64,000 nucleotides of DNA from Bolinopsis microptera (taxonomy: Eukaryota > Ctenophora > Tentaculata > Lobata > Bolinopsidae). Below, in pieces: positions 1 to 11,020 of this stretch; the first letter of the stretch is position 1, and each line of letters begins with the position of its first letter. The stretch lies in assembly GCF_026151205.1 (NCBI RefSeq), contig NC_087073.1:7647001-7711000 (forward strand), written 5' to 3'. The notes under the pieces were generated by a model. It searched no databases. It worked only from the letters and a program-made list of their open reading frames with translations, and was not told the DNA's origin. The position numbers and the translations under genes were made by a program.

Positions 1-434
1 CATTTCCCGATGCTCCTGAAACTTGAAACTTTTTTTACAGTCGATTTGGTCAACGTCTAGACGCCTTGCAAAGTTTCAAAATTCTAACTTAATTTTAACA
101 TGGTTTTTAAGGCACCTGAATATGGCGATTTTGGGTTTTTTACATAATTTCGTATAACATGCTGGCGCGTATTTTGCGCAAATTTCTTAAAAACCTCCAC
201 ATAACTATTTCTTATTCCTGTCATCTTTAACATTGAATTAGAATGTTTGAACTTAAATATACATGCTGAACTATTTTCGATGAGTCTTAATGCCTGGAAA
301 ACAATAAAGGGGTATAAAAGTAAAGGGGGTAAATTGTAAAGGGGGTAAATAATAAAAGGGGTAAATAGTAAAGGGGGTAAATAGTATTGTGAATATAAAA
401 GGCACGGTCATGCTTGCCAGCATTGTGATATATT
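1..434 (-). repeat. Dispersed repeat, inverted copy of 14777-15297
   Basis: The sequence is a diverged reverse complement of 14777-15297: base 1 pairs with about 15297, and the inner ends both read through a 'gcttgccagca(t/c)tgtgatata' block. It includes a short tandem array of about 17-bp units (GGGGTAAATAGTAAAGG type, 300-390). No ORF is seen. The copy probably starts before the window. Confidence 0.8.
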
Positions 435-1189
435 ATAAAAGGTTGCGTGTGGGTAGTCACTTTTGGGCCACCCTGTATGTATATATATTAAAATATACAT
501 ATTGGTATTCCCATTTTTCCATCGGTTTAGAAAATAATTGTGTTTGTGTATAAATAGCGTCTTGCTTTTTATATACTATATAATATACTATATAATATAC
601 TATATAATCTATACTATAATTTAAACTTGACGAAATTTCCCCGGCAACGGGGACATAGAAGAAAAACACCGAAAATCGACCTCAAAATGACCCTCTGGTG
701 AAATCAAACCCAGCTCGCAAATGGAGTTGAAACCTCGCCATTTTTAGCAGGGTTGTACTTGTAGAAAAAGGATAGGAATAGGCTATAGCATTCTTAGAAT
801 TTTGATTTAGGCTTTAGATTTTTTATAATTAACGTCGGAAGTGAGGTAAAATAACCGTTAGAATAATGTCGTTATTTTAGCAAAGGTTTACTGCGCTGTT
901 GCGTAGCAACGTTAAAATGCACGTGCGCGAGCAAGAACATCTTAACTACGCGCGTTGTTATGCTGTATGCTACGTCATAACTTCAAAACTAGCTTACATT
1001 TACACTCACGCTATGACTTATATTCATAATCCGAATACTAACAACGCTGTCGCCATTGTTAAATAAATTCCATTATGTCTACTGTATAACAGAGCTGTAT
1101 GATGAAGAGAAATTAAAACATAACTGATTTTTAAAATTTCCTCGAACAAAGGTTTCGACTAGCGGGTTTCTAGTATACTATATAATATA
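435..1189. other. AT-rich stretch without a gene
   Basis: No supported gene. It holds a small AT-rich tandem repeat (about 13-bp units of 'atataatatact' type near 578-612) and otherwise unremarkable AT-rich sequence with scattered CpG-containing words around 900-960. Confidence 0.5.
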
Positions 1190-1197
1190 TTAGAATG

Positions 1198-1767
1198 TTG
1201 TCATACGTTGTATGACCTGCCGCGAACGAGTTTTTTATTTCAAAATTCAAATAAACTTTACATCAATGTATTACAGTTATATTCAATAAAAAGACCACAA
1301 TATCTCCTGTGAAGCAAAAACATGGAAAAAGAGAGCCAGAAAAATATTCATGATACTCAACACTACCAGACTCAGCTGGAGTGAGAAACAATATGTAAAA
1401 ACATCAAGGTAAAATTTATTTCGGCTGAACCAAAACACGGTGGTAAGACCATAATTACATTGGTGCCGACCCTACATAAAATCATTAATAAATAATCAAG
1501 AGAATAGAACAAATTTAAATGTATACGATACCTTCTTGCTACTACTCCACAAACTTACACGACATAACAACAAAATAACATAATTAAATAATATTTTAAT
1601 AAAACAATCTATAATCTAGCCACTCACGTACTGCGTGACGCGCTTGTTTCGGGTTGTTTCATAAAAGAAAAAACGGCGCGTTCTACTGCAGGTGCGAGGG
1701 GCAAATTATTCCCCTGTGCGCGACTTTACGATAGTAAAACGACGATGGGGGTCACGACGTGATACAA
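1198..1767 (+). mobile_element. Long copy of tiny TTGT-type inverted-repeat element (family A)
   Basis: Begins with the palindromic end TTGTCATACGTTGTATGAC and ends with GGGGGTCACGACGTGATACAA-type sequence, the same two ends as the compact copies at 16995, 46498 and 47276. Flanks TTAGAATG (1190-1197) and GTAAAATG (1768-1775) match at 6 of 8 bases, a likely decayed 8-bp target duplication. At 570 bp it is much longer than its relatives and could be an insertion-bearing or parental copy. No ORF. Confidence 0.6.
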
Positions 1768-2449
1768 GTAAAATGAGCGGAATTTTTAAAATCATCTCAT
1801 TTCAGATACGCGTACGAAATGTATGTATTTGATACAGCATACGGATTACATTTACATAAAGATTCACACTATGTCTATAGTACAGTACATCGATAACTAA
1901 TATTAAAAACTGGTGATTCTTTACAGATTCTCACTTTTCAGTAACTGACTATGAAAGGTCAACCAATCAAATATACAGGGGGCCATAAATCAATCAAATA
2001 TTAAATAAAATGTTCTGCTCGCGATTGAAATATGGATCATTCAAACAAAAAACAAACAAAGTTGAGTCTCCAACGGTCATTTTATTTTTATGCAACCATT
2101 TAAAAAGTTAAAAAGTTGTCCTTTCTTTGTATGATATATAAAGTTAAATATATCATTTAAAAGGTTTAGCAATTCTGAATGCTCTGCCATACACATTTAT
2201 TTTATTTTTTTGTCCGACAATATATCATGTCCCCTATGACTAACTGATGCTTCTCCGGCCACACAGAATACAAATATTCTCTTTTAAGTAGGCAAAAGAT
2301 TTAAGTAAAGTATTAAAATATATCATTAAAGGTAGTTGAAATCATATTCCCACCGATGCAAATTTCTGATGAATCCGTGTATGCAACAAAAGGAAAATGC
2401 TCTTTTCAAGTTATTACATAAAAAATAATTTAAAGAATTGCAACTACGG

Positions 2450-3040
2450 ATCAGATTGAGAGTTATCAGATTTAGGATCAGAAAGAAAGGATCAGAAGGG
2501 AAGAGATCGGAAAGAAAAAGATCGGAAAAAGAAGGATCGGAGGGAGAAGGATCGGAAGGATAGGGATCAGAAAGAGAGGGATCAAAATTCAAAAGATCGA
2601 AAGAGAGGGATCGGAAGAAAAAAGATCGGATGGAGAAAGATCGGAAGGAGAGGGAACGGTAGGAGAAAGATCAGAAGGAGAGAGATCAGAAGGAGAAAGA
2701 TCAGAAAGAGAGGGATCGGAAGAAGAAGGATCGGAAGGAGAAGGATCAGAAGGAGAGGGATTGGAAGAAGACACATCAAAAGGAGAGAGATCAGAAGGAG
2801 AGACTGAGAGAGATCGGAAGGAGAGGGGTCAGAGGAAGAGTGATCAGAGGGAGAAGGATCGGAAGGAGAAAGATCGGAGGGAGAGGGATCGGAAAGAGAA
2901 AGATCAAGGGGAAAGGGATCAGAAGGAGAGAGATCAGAAGGAGAGGGATCGGAATAAGAGGGATCGGAAGGAGAGGGATCGGAAGGGGAGGGATCAGAAT
3001 GAGAGGGATCGGAAGGAGACGGATCAGAAGGAGGGGTAGA
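2450..3040. repeat. 15-bp minisatellite, (GGATCGGAAGGAGAG)n-like
   Basis: Degenerate tandem array of about 15-bp units. On the minus strand one frame reads as Ser-Asp-Pro-Ser-Pro pentapeptides and is in frame with the TM7 region of the broken GPCR, so it may have been its C-terminal tail. The long charged plus-strand frames across it are by-products of the repeat. Confidence 0.85.
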
Positions 3041-4111
3041 AGGATCCAATGGACCAAGGGGAATGCAATCGATGGGAGTGGGAAGAATTTCGGCAACTTT
3101 ATAAAATATTCTAGCTGGGTTAAATATAACCATACATTTGTTTAAAAAGGTGCTGTATATAAAAAGATTGATAACTGAGTTTATTGGGTAGTATGACAAT
3201 AGAAAAGAGGCTGTACTGCGCTGAAGCGTCAATAACACCGAAGTAGTGAAGACCACTCACAATCACGAATGGTATCCAGCAAACAAAGTTTATACCGATG
3301 ATAGCAGCTATCTTTCGTTGTAATTTTTGGTTCCTCCTTCGGACCATTTTGGACGTTGGGATCTTTCCCTTTGTCAGAATGCCGGAATCCTTAATTGTTT
3401 TGGCGTTTATAAAGATATACGAAATAGCAACTATGGCAAAACAAAGAATGTTAATTGATAAAATTGTCAAACTGAACCGTCTCTGAGGATCATTCTGGTG
3501 AACAAAATATTTGAAGAGACACACTCCATCGTTACCATAAAAATCAACCCTTCCTACTTTTCCATCCAAATTGCCATAATCATTTGAAAACATAGTCCTC
3601 ATAAGACTCAAGATAAGTGACCACTTCAATGGGTGCCTCTTTGCCCTGCCAAAGTATCGCTGGATCACATCAAAATGCCTATCCTTTCCAGCTTGTTCGA
3701 TAAATAGCTTCATGTCAGTATCGTAGGTCAATCCATTTACAAATAAGTCTTCGAAATATGGAAGCAAGGGTGCAAGAGCAATTAATGAGGCTCAATAATC
3801 ACAGGAAATATCATCACCACAAACTGAACGAGAATTTTTGTAAAGCTCATTCTCAATCCAGAATTTGATCCCACCATACTGTTTTGAATTCCAAAAACTC
3901 GACAGATACTGAGATTAGCTAACGAAACGACAGAGATCTGACTTCCAATCGTGCTGATTACCCCCAAAGCTGAACAATATTTACTACTCAGCCACTTCAA
4001 CTGCCTTTCGCAGAAGTTTGCACCATATGTATAGTCAACAATTGCTAATGAAAATAGATACTGTCCGGTTAGGAAGTCTCCAATACTAATAACCATAATC
4101 ATTATCTTGTT
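2582..4111 (-). pseudogene. GRL101-like GPCR pseudogene, C-terminal half (TM2-TM7 and tail)
   Basis: Minus-strand sequence encodes most of a rhodopsin-type 7TM domain. TM2 has the 'ISIGDFL' motif; TM3 and a divergent DRY region (SICRVFG) follow; TM4 is reached near 3790. Then come extracellular loop 2, TM5, a basic loop 3 (RRRNQKLQRK), TM6 with the CWIPF motif, and TM7 with VINLFIY in place of NPxxY. At least two frameshifts are visible: about two extra bases near 3790 in TM4, and one extra base near 3185 just before TM7. After TM7 the frame continues into Ser-Asp-Pro-Ser-Pro repeats. The N-terminal half lies at 11954-13046, beyond the retrotransposon insertion. The family (LDLa/LRR-type GPCRs such as GRL101) is inferred from the whole arrangement; the lesions make a working receptor unlikely. 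Confidence 0.85.
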
Positions 4112-4622
4112 ACACCTGAAGAAGTTGGCCGTGCTGTTATGAAGCTGAAATCCGGTAGAGCGTGTGGCCCTGACGGTATACCTAATGAGCTAATGAAAGC
4201 TGCTGGATATCCCCTCCACTGTGAGTTGGCTAGGATCTATAATCTCTCCTTTGAGACCAACACATACATCCCAGCTATTGGAGAAGGTATCCTGACACCC
4301 CTTCAGAAGCCAGGAAAACCCCGAGGTCCGATAAAGTCTATCCGGCCCCTCACATTGCTAAATGGAACTAAAAAAGTCCTATCCCTCGTAGCCTTGAACA
4401 GAATCAATTACCACGTTGATATGTACACTGGACCTTGGCAGGCGGCATACAAGCAGGGTCGCAGTTGTGCTGACCTGGTATGGTCTCAGAGAATGTTGAC
4501 ATCAGTGGTTACCAGGCGCGAGTTTGAGTATAGTAAAATCAACATTGACATGACCGCTGCGTTTAATACTATCCGCAGACAGACCATCATCAACCTCCTC
4601 ATTGATGCAGGATGCTCTAGAG
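4112..4622 (+). pseudogene. Outer LINE reverse transcriptase, fragment 1
   Basis: Encodes the fingers and start of the palm of a non-LTR RT: a GPDGIPNEL motif, a KPG..RPLTLL segment, the QAAYKQGRSCADL region and motif A as IDMTAAFNTI. The catalytic Asp of motif A is present. The reading frame is broken after DAGCS by the inverted-repeat element at 4623-5104 and resumes at RDDIRLVQYLL. Confidence 0.85.
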
Positions 4623-5104
4623 CTAAGATGAGAAGTACGGACTCGTTTAGGGGGAAAAGTACGTACTTGTACGCAACTTTGAAAAGTCCGACTCATACAA
4701 CGTACGATTCAGATAGAATTTTTTTGTTTTTGAATTATCATCATCGGGGCCGTTGTAAAATGTAATTGTTAATGGCCGATGTTAGAGAAAATATACCGTT
4801 CGCGAACAAATTGAACACAGAATTCTTAGGCCAGGCAAGCATTTAAAAGTAAAACAAAAATTCTAAAAAATTACTCGACAATTTACTTATTTAAACAGCT
4901 TGTTTCTCTTAAAGTTAAAATTTAAGTTAATCGACGATTGGAATATAGAAACACAAGTTTTTGAAAACGCTCAATATTAGTCCGTAACATGCGATTTAGA
5001 ACTCTTCCATCGATTTCTAGAAGGAGAACTTTTCAGTAGAATTGAAAAGTACGTACGATACGAGTAAATTGAGAAGTCCGACTCATTCGTACTTCTCATC
5101 TTAG
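4623..5104. mobile_element. 482-bp inverted-repeat transposon (MITE) in RT
   Basis: Ends are inverted repeats: CTAAGATGAGAAGTACG at 4623 and CGTACTTCTCATCTTAG ending at 5104, with further subterminal GTACGTAC and GTCCGACTCAT repeats. It is flanked by identical 8-bp CTCTAGAG (4615-4622 and 5105-5112). Removing the element plus one repeat restores the RT frame, proving insertion. No transposase ORF; the 8-bp duplication is typical of hAT-type elements, which is an inference. Confidence 0.9.
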
Positions 5105-5650
5105 CTCTAGAGACGACATTCGCCTAGTTCAGTACCTCCTCTCAAATACAAAGCTCAAGGTGACGGTCAACAGATCTGAGTCTGGTGAATTTGTGATTAA
5201 TATTGGCGCTTACCAGGGAGACAGTCTGGCAGGTAAAGTGTTTACATTGACCCTTGCCGGTGCCCTGAATCACATCAGAGCCGTGATCAGTGTCACGATT
5301 CCTAGACCGAACCCCCCAGTCTCTGATAGAGGCCTCCCGTTAGAGTCCGCCTATGCTGACGATGCTGAGCTTCTGAGTGAAGATGGTCAGAGCCTGGTGA
5401 AGATACTAGAGATTGCCAGTGATATACTAAAGGATTGGAGTCTCTTTGTTAACGAATCAAAGACGGTGTTTACAAGAGTGTATTTGGCAGATACAGATGC
5501 TTTAGATGCCCATGGCAATAAAATTAGAGGAGATGAAGAGTGGCGAGAGTCAGTGCTATTAGGATCAAAGCTCTGTTCAGAAAGAGATATTGTCAACAGA
5601 CGCAACAAAGCCAATGTTGCCTTCTACACCTACAAGAAAGTCTGGTTGAA
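5105..5650 (+). pseudogene. Outer LINE reverse transcriptase, fragment 2
   Basis: Continuation of the outer RT after the inverted-repeat insertion: RDDIRLVQYLLSNTKL, motif B as YQGDSLAGKVF, motif C as AYADDAEL (the catalytic YADD) and the thumb-like DILKDWSLFVNESKT. The frame then runs without a stop into the inner LINE at about 5645-5660; that fused frame is fortuitous. Confidence 0.85.
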
Positions 5651-5660
5651 TAGTTCTGTC

Positions 5661-6629
5661 ATGGTCACTTCCTATGATGCTCCCCACTCGTGCATCCCAC
5701 CCCACTCAGACAACGAAGCCAGTATCTCAAGAGATAGTAACATCATCACTCTGTCACTTGGCTCTCCTAGAGAGGTGGTATTTCGGAGGAAGATCCCTGG
5801 TAAGTACAAGAAGGTGACTTTTACTGCTACTCATGCTTCACTCTATGCGATGTCAAGACGTAGCCAAGATGAATGGGATCACTCCGTTCCAACGACATCT
5901 GTGGAGAATTTTGAGGGGCCACGAATGAGTATTACGTTCAGACTGCTAGAGGACCCCGGACCAAACAAGAGGAACAGACGACACCAAGGACGCGTAATGT
6001 CACCAGGTCTGTCATCACCGCACCATGAGGATCACCAAACCCCGCAACGACATCTGCGAGTTCTCATTTTGTCTGACTCTAAGAATCGCACCTTTGACTG
6101 TTCACTTCTCAAAGAGCCGATCATCGCATTCAGAGAAGACCTATTCCATCTGAGAGACTTAGCTCAACACCAAGCCTTAATTGAACAGTCCGATCTAGTC
6201 CTGATAAGTGCCGGAGTGAATGATCTCAGATACGGTCGAACTGATCCCATGACTTTGCACAACCACCTAAAGCATTTCACAAGTAAATTCAGAACGGAAT
6301 TCATTTTTGACGCTATCACACCTCTTAACCTGAGTGCTGACCCCTATTTTGAGCTGAACGACAGAATTGACAACCTGAACGAACTGCTTCTCCACCTTTC
6401 TCTACGTTCGGCCAATTTTCACCTGTTTGACAACCTGAATTTTGGTCTGCCTCACCTCGCACGAGACGGCCTCCACCTAAACAACACTGGGAAATCTATA
6501 GTAACTGCATGCTGGGTAGACACTATTCTAATAAGCCTAGGTTTTCGTAAAGGATCATTACCCCTAAGACGTCCATTTTTAGATTTATACTATGACTATA
6601 TGAACAGTTTCGGTTTCGGTTTCGGATGA
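5661..6629 (+). CDS. LINE ORF1: AlkB-type dioxygenase plus SGNH hydrolase (5'-truncated)
   Basis: The first half carries an AlkB-like 2-oxoglutarate/Fe(II) dioxygenase core. This comprises the iron-binding HxD in PPHSDNE, the segment ITLSLGSPREVVFRR, the distal MSRRSQDEWDHSVP with the third metal-ligand His, and the 2OG-binding RMSITFRLL. The second half (from about 6058) is an SGNH/GDSL esterase-like domain: nucleophile block ILSDSKN, GxND block SAGVND, and DGLHLN with the Asp/His pair. SGNH-type esterase domains are known in CR1 ORF1; the added AlkB module is unusual. The sequence N-terminal to the HxD motif is short, so the true start was lost by truncation. The ATG at 5661 is only the first Met after the junction. 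The C-terminus ends in FGFGFG. Confidence 0.85.
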   Translation: MVTSYDAPHSCIPPHSDNEASISRDSNIITLSLGSPREVVFRRKIPGKYKKVTFTATHASLYAMSRRSQDEWDHSVPTTSVENFEGPRMSITFRLLEDPGPNKRNRRHQGRVMSPGLSSPHHEDHQTPQRHLRVLILSDSKNRTFDCSLLKEPIIAFREDLFHLRDLAQHQALIEQSDLVLISAGVNDLRYGRTDPMTLHNHLKHFTSKFRTEFIFDAITPLNLSADPYFELNDRIDNLNELLLHLSLRSANFHLFDNLNFGLPHLARDGLHLNNTGKSIVTACWVDTILISLGFRKGSLPLRRPFLDLYYDYMNSFGFGFG

Positions 6630-7345
6630 GAATTGAATAAATAAAACTATTGTCAATACCAATACTAAACAAAAAGACTGATCTGCAAACATATTTCAAA
6701 CCAAGTCAACGTAGCACGGCAAATTTAAAACCTTAAAACAAGTCGTATCTTAACAAGTTACACGCTCACACCTTTCATACTATAACCCGTCTTATCAGTA
6801 ATCTAAATAAAGCTTATCAGTCATCCTAATCAGTAATTACAGTCCCCTATGTAACATTATTGGTAATAAACACTTAAACACTTAAAATCGAAATTTTGAT
6901 ACACTATTCATAAAACAAAATACGAGGCCTACTGTATATTATTACATCTTATTACATTGTACACAATACACATGATACAGAAAACGACAAATCACATCGA
7001 CAATCTACCCAACTACCGACTTCTGACAGACTATGACTGATCCACAGTCCGTGCGCCCCTCGCATTAGTCAATCTTTTCTGTTATTTATTATCAAATTCT
7101 TTAAGAGAACTAGTTGCTGAGCCTGTTGATATTGAGCAGACAATAATCTGTAGTTTTTAAGTAGTAAATAGGCACAACCGTCACGATCTTGTCTTGCGCA
7201 CAGAACTGAAAGTTCTTGCAAACGGATCTGACCAGCCTACTGTCTACACCCATCAGATTATATATTAATATCAATTTTTCTTTATTCAGTTTTTATTTCA
7301 TTTATTTAATCTGTTTTCAACTCTTACTTTATTCTGTCACTGAAA
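6630..7345 (+). other. LINE inter-ORF spacer
   Basis: Non-coding AT-rich spacer between ORF1 and ORF2 of the nested LINE. The ORF2 frame opens only after a TAA at 7307. No promoter or structured RNA motif was recognised. Confidence 0.5.
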
Positions 7346-10300
7346 GTGGAGCGAAGTAATCATAGGCAACACGGCTCACAGCCCAATTGCGACAAATGCT
7401 ATATTCGTATCCCTAAAAGTTCTCCTGACCTAATTTGTGACCTATGTGCTGAACGTAAACATTTAAAATGCCAGAAACTATCAAAAAACGATGCCCGGCA
7501 CATTATAAATTCTGGGAACCCATGGTTCTGCTATGAATGCATAAGCTCAATTCTCCCAATCAATGCCTCTGATGTCCCGACGAATAAAAAAAGTAGTGTT
7601 AACAAGACTAATTTTAAAACAAAGTGCATGGCCTGTAACGGGTTTTGTTATTCTAGATTAAACATTAGGTTTTGTCCATGGTGCGATGAGTACATTCATA
7701 AAAAGTGTTTTAGAGATAATTTAGGCTGCATAAAGTGCTGTGAGTCGTTAATCCCAGGTTATTATGTGACATCTTATGATCTTTTTATGAACTGTAGCAG
7801 CCGAATCACTGCTCTTTTCAATCCATACGACCGCTCACATGGTTTAGATTTGATCGGTAACGCTTTAGATCAGGATAACGATGAAAGTTACCAATACTGG
7901 AACGAAATCAGCGATATATTAACCAATTGTAAGTATCAGCAGCCATCGAACATTAAAAGTTCCTCCCGTGATGAACTGAAAGTGTTTTCTCTTAATGTGC
8001 GATCATTAGTAAAGAACATCACATACTTCCGTGAAGAAATCGACAGTTATACTAAGTATGACGTTTTGTGTCTTAACGAAACCAATTTGAAGTTAGATAA
8101 ATTACCAAACGGAATCTCTGACATTAAAATCGAAGGGTTTCACGAGCCTATTGTTCAGGAACCATTTCGCAAATCAGGAAAAGGTGGTGGCCTTGTAATT
8201 TACATTAATAAGAGGGTTTGTGATCCCGAAAATATAGAAAATCTTGAGGCAACCACAGATCCTGAAGACACATGCGCTGAATTTCAATTAGTTAAGGTGC
8301 ATAATTGCAAAGGCACAAACCAAACAAAAGTATTGATAAACTTTTACAGGTCCCCATCTAAAGGTACTCAGAACTTCTTAAATTCTTTGGAAAAGGTGCT
8401 ACGAGGTCTTGACAGACATTCTCGCAAGCATATCATGTTTTTTGGGGACGCGAACATTGATCTTATAAAATTCAAAACTGATATTTCTGGACAGAACCTC
8501 ATAGACCTCCTTGCCAAGTATGGATTTGTTCAGACGGTTTCAAGGCCGACACGAGTCACCGATCATAGTGCTACCTTAATTGATCATGTCTACACAAATA
8601 ATATAAATAACACAGTAAGCAGTAACGTTGTAACGGTGGATTTATCGGATCATCTTGCTATCGTTACCACTTTTAAACTAAGTAACTCTTCGCAACAACA
8701 TCTCAGGCTACCCACTAACACACAACCTAAACTTAGTTATGAAACACGTGTCATAAATGAAGCCAACAATGCTGCTTTTAGGGAACTCATCGATGGGGAA
8801 ACGTGGGACGAGATATTAAGTACAGACGACGCTAGTCTGCAATACGGAAAACTTGCAGATATATACACCAAGCACTATAACACTGCCTATCCACTAAAAA
8901 TCAATCATATTCGCCGTGAACATGAGCGTTCTAATACTAAACCCTGGATATTACCCTGGCTTGAAGAAGCATGTGCGCGGAAACAAGAAAGTTATCATAG
9001 TAAAGTACTTGAACCTACAATGAATAATATAGAGGCCTATAAAAAGCTAAAACTTTTCTGTAAAAAACATGTCAACATTGCCAAACAACGATACTATAAA
9101 AAACAATTCGAAAAATACCAGGACTGCTCCAAAAAACAATGGCAAATAATCAACGGTTTACTTGGTAGAAGCAGGAAAACAGAGCAGTTAAGACTTAAAG
9201 GTTCGGACGGGTCGATTTTGAGTTCTGAAGATACCGTGGCTGAAAGGTTTAATGACTATTTCTCGAACATTGCTACGAACATCAAAACTCAGATAAGTGC
9301 CCGTCAGACCTTTGACCCTGGGGGGTTCCAGGAATATCTGCCCACATCCTGTTCTCAATCAATCTATCTCCAGCCTGCTGAAACGATCGAAATTCAAAGA
9401 ATTATTATTGGTTTGAAGAACAAAGCGACCCTTGACACAAAAATTGAACCACTAAAAGTAGCCAGTTCCAGCGATAGTTTCCTTGCTATATTAGCAAAAG
9501 TTATCAACGAATCCTTAAGTACAGGCATATTTCCACAGGCCCTTAAAATTGCCAAAGTAACTCCCATCCATAAAGGAGGCTCTAAACTTGACGTTGAAAA
9601 TTATAGACCCATCTCTCTCTTAGGTTCCTTCTCAAAAATCTACGAAAAACTGATGCACCGACGTGTCTTAGAATTTCTCAACAAAAATAGTTCTTTATTC
9701 GAAAATCAGTATGGGTTCCGTCCAGGAAGGTCCTGTGAACATGCTCTTCTTAATGCACAAAGTACAATTTTACACTCTCTTAGCAAAAACCAAATTTCAC
9801 TACTGCTATTATTAGATTACAGTAAAGCGTTTGACGTCCTGGATCATGCTACACTGCTAAATAAATTACAGCACTACGGCATCCGGGGAATAGCTCTAAA
9901 GTGGTTTGAGTCATACCTAAGTGATAGAAGCCAATATGTAGCAATAAACAATTCACATTCGTCCCACAAGCCTATTGTGCATGGTGTTCCACAAGGGAGC
10001 ATACTAGGTCCCTTACTTTTCGTCATATACATCAACGATCTTCCCGGTATTTCTAACATGATGGTAAAATTCATACTTTATGCAGACGATGCAAATATCA
10101 TTATTAACGGTTCCAATGTCCAAGAACTAATGCTAAGGGTCAACCAACTAACGGAAACATTATCACGGTGGGTTAATAGCAACGGATTAGCACTAAATCT
10201 AAAAAAGACGTGTTATATGATTTTCTCGAAAAAGCGCATAGAACCATCATTGATTAAAGTACAAATAGAAAATACAGTATTAGAACGTAAAACTGAAGCC

Positions 10301-11020
10301 CGGTTTCTTGGTGTAATTGTAGATGAAAAGCTTAACTGGAGTAGCCACATAAAAGCACTGAGGAGCAAGATGTCAAGATTTATTGGGGTGATGTACAGGA
10401 TAAAACATAAATTGCCAATGAAGGCCCGTTTACAGATTTTCCAAAGTTTTGTTCAGTCCCATTTAAACTTCTGCTCACTTGTCTGGGGATTTGCTTCAAA
10501 ATCTCTTATAGAATCTCTTTTTGCTAAACAAAAACAAGGTATGAGGGCAGTTATGGCCGGAAATGTGAACTACTACTACAAGGACGGAAAACTGCCAGAG
10601 CACACAAAACTAGCATTTAAAGAACACGAGGTCTTAACCGTTCAAGGGGTTATCGTTAAAAACGCACTTATTTTACTGCACAAAGTTCGAAATATGTCTA
10701 GTTTGTTACCTAAATCGATTTCAGAACTTTTCCCTCCTAACACACCCAAACAAGGAACGACACACGAACAAAACTTAGACTGGTTATCAATTTACTCACA
10801 GACTGACCTGAGATCTAGCATCTTTTATAAAGGCCCAATGCTCGCTATTTCAGAGCATAACACTCGCATTACATGCCCATCCAGTATATTTTCTATCAAC
10901 ATATATAAGAATTCGTCAAAAAAAGTACTACTAGACTTGCAAAGTGCTGGCTGCAACGACGAATGGCCACCATTTTTACTCCACAACCTACCTGGATTAC
11001 GTAAATCACAAAGAACATAG
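7346..11020 (+). CDS. LINE ORF2: PHD zinc finger, endonuclease, reverse transcriptase
   Basis: An uninterrupted polyprotein of about 1224 aa. Residues about 14-65 form a PHD-type Cys/His finger (CDKCYIR ... CDLCAERKHLKC ... WFCYECI), followed by a second Cys-rich block (about 93-135). An APE-like endonuclease follows: SLNVRSL, LNETNLK, GKGGGLVIYI, FFGDANIDL and the DLSDHLAIV His/Asp pair. The RT has NYRPISLL, YGFRPGRSC, motif A LLLLDYSKAFD, motif B HGVPQGSILGPLLF and motif C FILYADD. It copies the element's RNA at nicked genomic DNA. There is no in-frame ATG between the upstream stop (7307) and 7628, which is already past the first finger. The native start may therefore be non-AUG, reached by reinitiation, or mutated. 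Confidence 0.95.
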   Translation: MERSNHRQHGSQPNCDKCYIRIPKSSPDLICDLCAERKHLKCQKLSKNDARHIINSGNPWFCYECISSILPINASDVPTNKKSSVNKTNFKTKCMACNGFCYSRLNIRFCPWCDEYIHKKCFRDNLGCIKCCESLIPGYYVTSYDLFMNCSSRITALFNPYDRSHGLDLIGNALDQDNDESYQYWNEISDILTNCKYQQPSNIKSSSRDELKVFSLNVRSLVKNITYFREEIDSYTKYDVLCLNETNLKLDKLPNGISDIKIEGFHEPIVQEPFRKSGKGGGLVIYINKRVCDPENIENLEATTDPEDTCAEFQLVKVHNCKGTNQTKVLINFYRSPSKGTQNFLNSLEKVLRGLDRHSRKHIMFFGDANIDLIKFKTDISGQNLIDLLAKYGFVQTVSRPTRVTDHSATLIDHVYTNNINNTVSSNVVTVDLSDHLAIVTTFKLSNSSQQHLRLPTNTQPKLSYETRVINEANNAAFRELIDGETWDEILSTDDASLQYGKLADIYTKHYNTAYPLKINHIRREHERSNTKPWILPWLEEACARKQESYHSKVLEPTMNNIEAYKKLKLFCKKHVNIAKQRYYKKQFEKYQDCSKKQWQIINGLLGRSRKTEQLRLKGSDGSILSSEDTVAERFNDYFSNIATNIKTQISARQTFDPGGFQEYLPTSCSQSIYLQPAETIEIQRIIIGLKNKATLDTKIEPLKVASSSDSFLAILAKVINESLSTGIFPQALKIAKVTPIHKGGSKLDVENYRPISLLGSFSKIYEKLMHRRVLEFLNKNSSLFENQYGFRPGRSCEHALLNAQSTILHSLSKNQISLLLLLDYSKAFDVLDHATLLNKLQHYGIRGIALKWFESYLSDRSQYVAINNSHSSHKPIVHGVPQGSILGPLLFVIYINDLPGISNMMVKFILYADDANIIINGSNVQELMLRVNQLTETLSRWVNSNGLALNLKKTCYMIFSKKRIEPSLIKVQIENTVLERKTEARFLGVIVDEKLNWSSHIKALRSKMSRFIGVMYRIKHKLPMKARLQIFQSFVQSHLNFCSLVWGFASKSLIESLFAKQKQGMRAVMAGNVNYYYKDGKLPEHTKLAFKEHEVLTVQGVIVKNALILLHKVRNMSSLLPKSISELFPPNTPKQGTTHEQNLDWLSIYSQTDLRSSIFYKGPMLAISEHNTRITCPSSIFSINIYKNSSKKVLLDLQSAGCNDEWPPFLLHNLPGLRKSQRT

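Noticed and set aside
2761-3145. Lys/Arg/Glu-rich plus-strand frames
   Set aside because: They are the opposite strand of the 15-bp minisatellite behind the GPCR tail.
5160-6629. A single 489-residue protein joining an RT palm to an AlkB-SGNH protein
   Set aside because: The frame happens to continue across the junction of two nested retrotransposons; the outer RT resumes at 11390.
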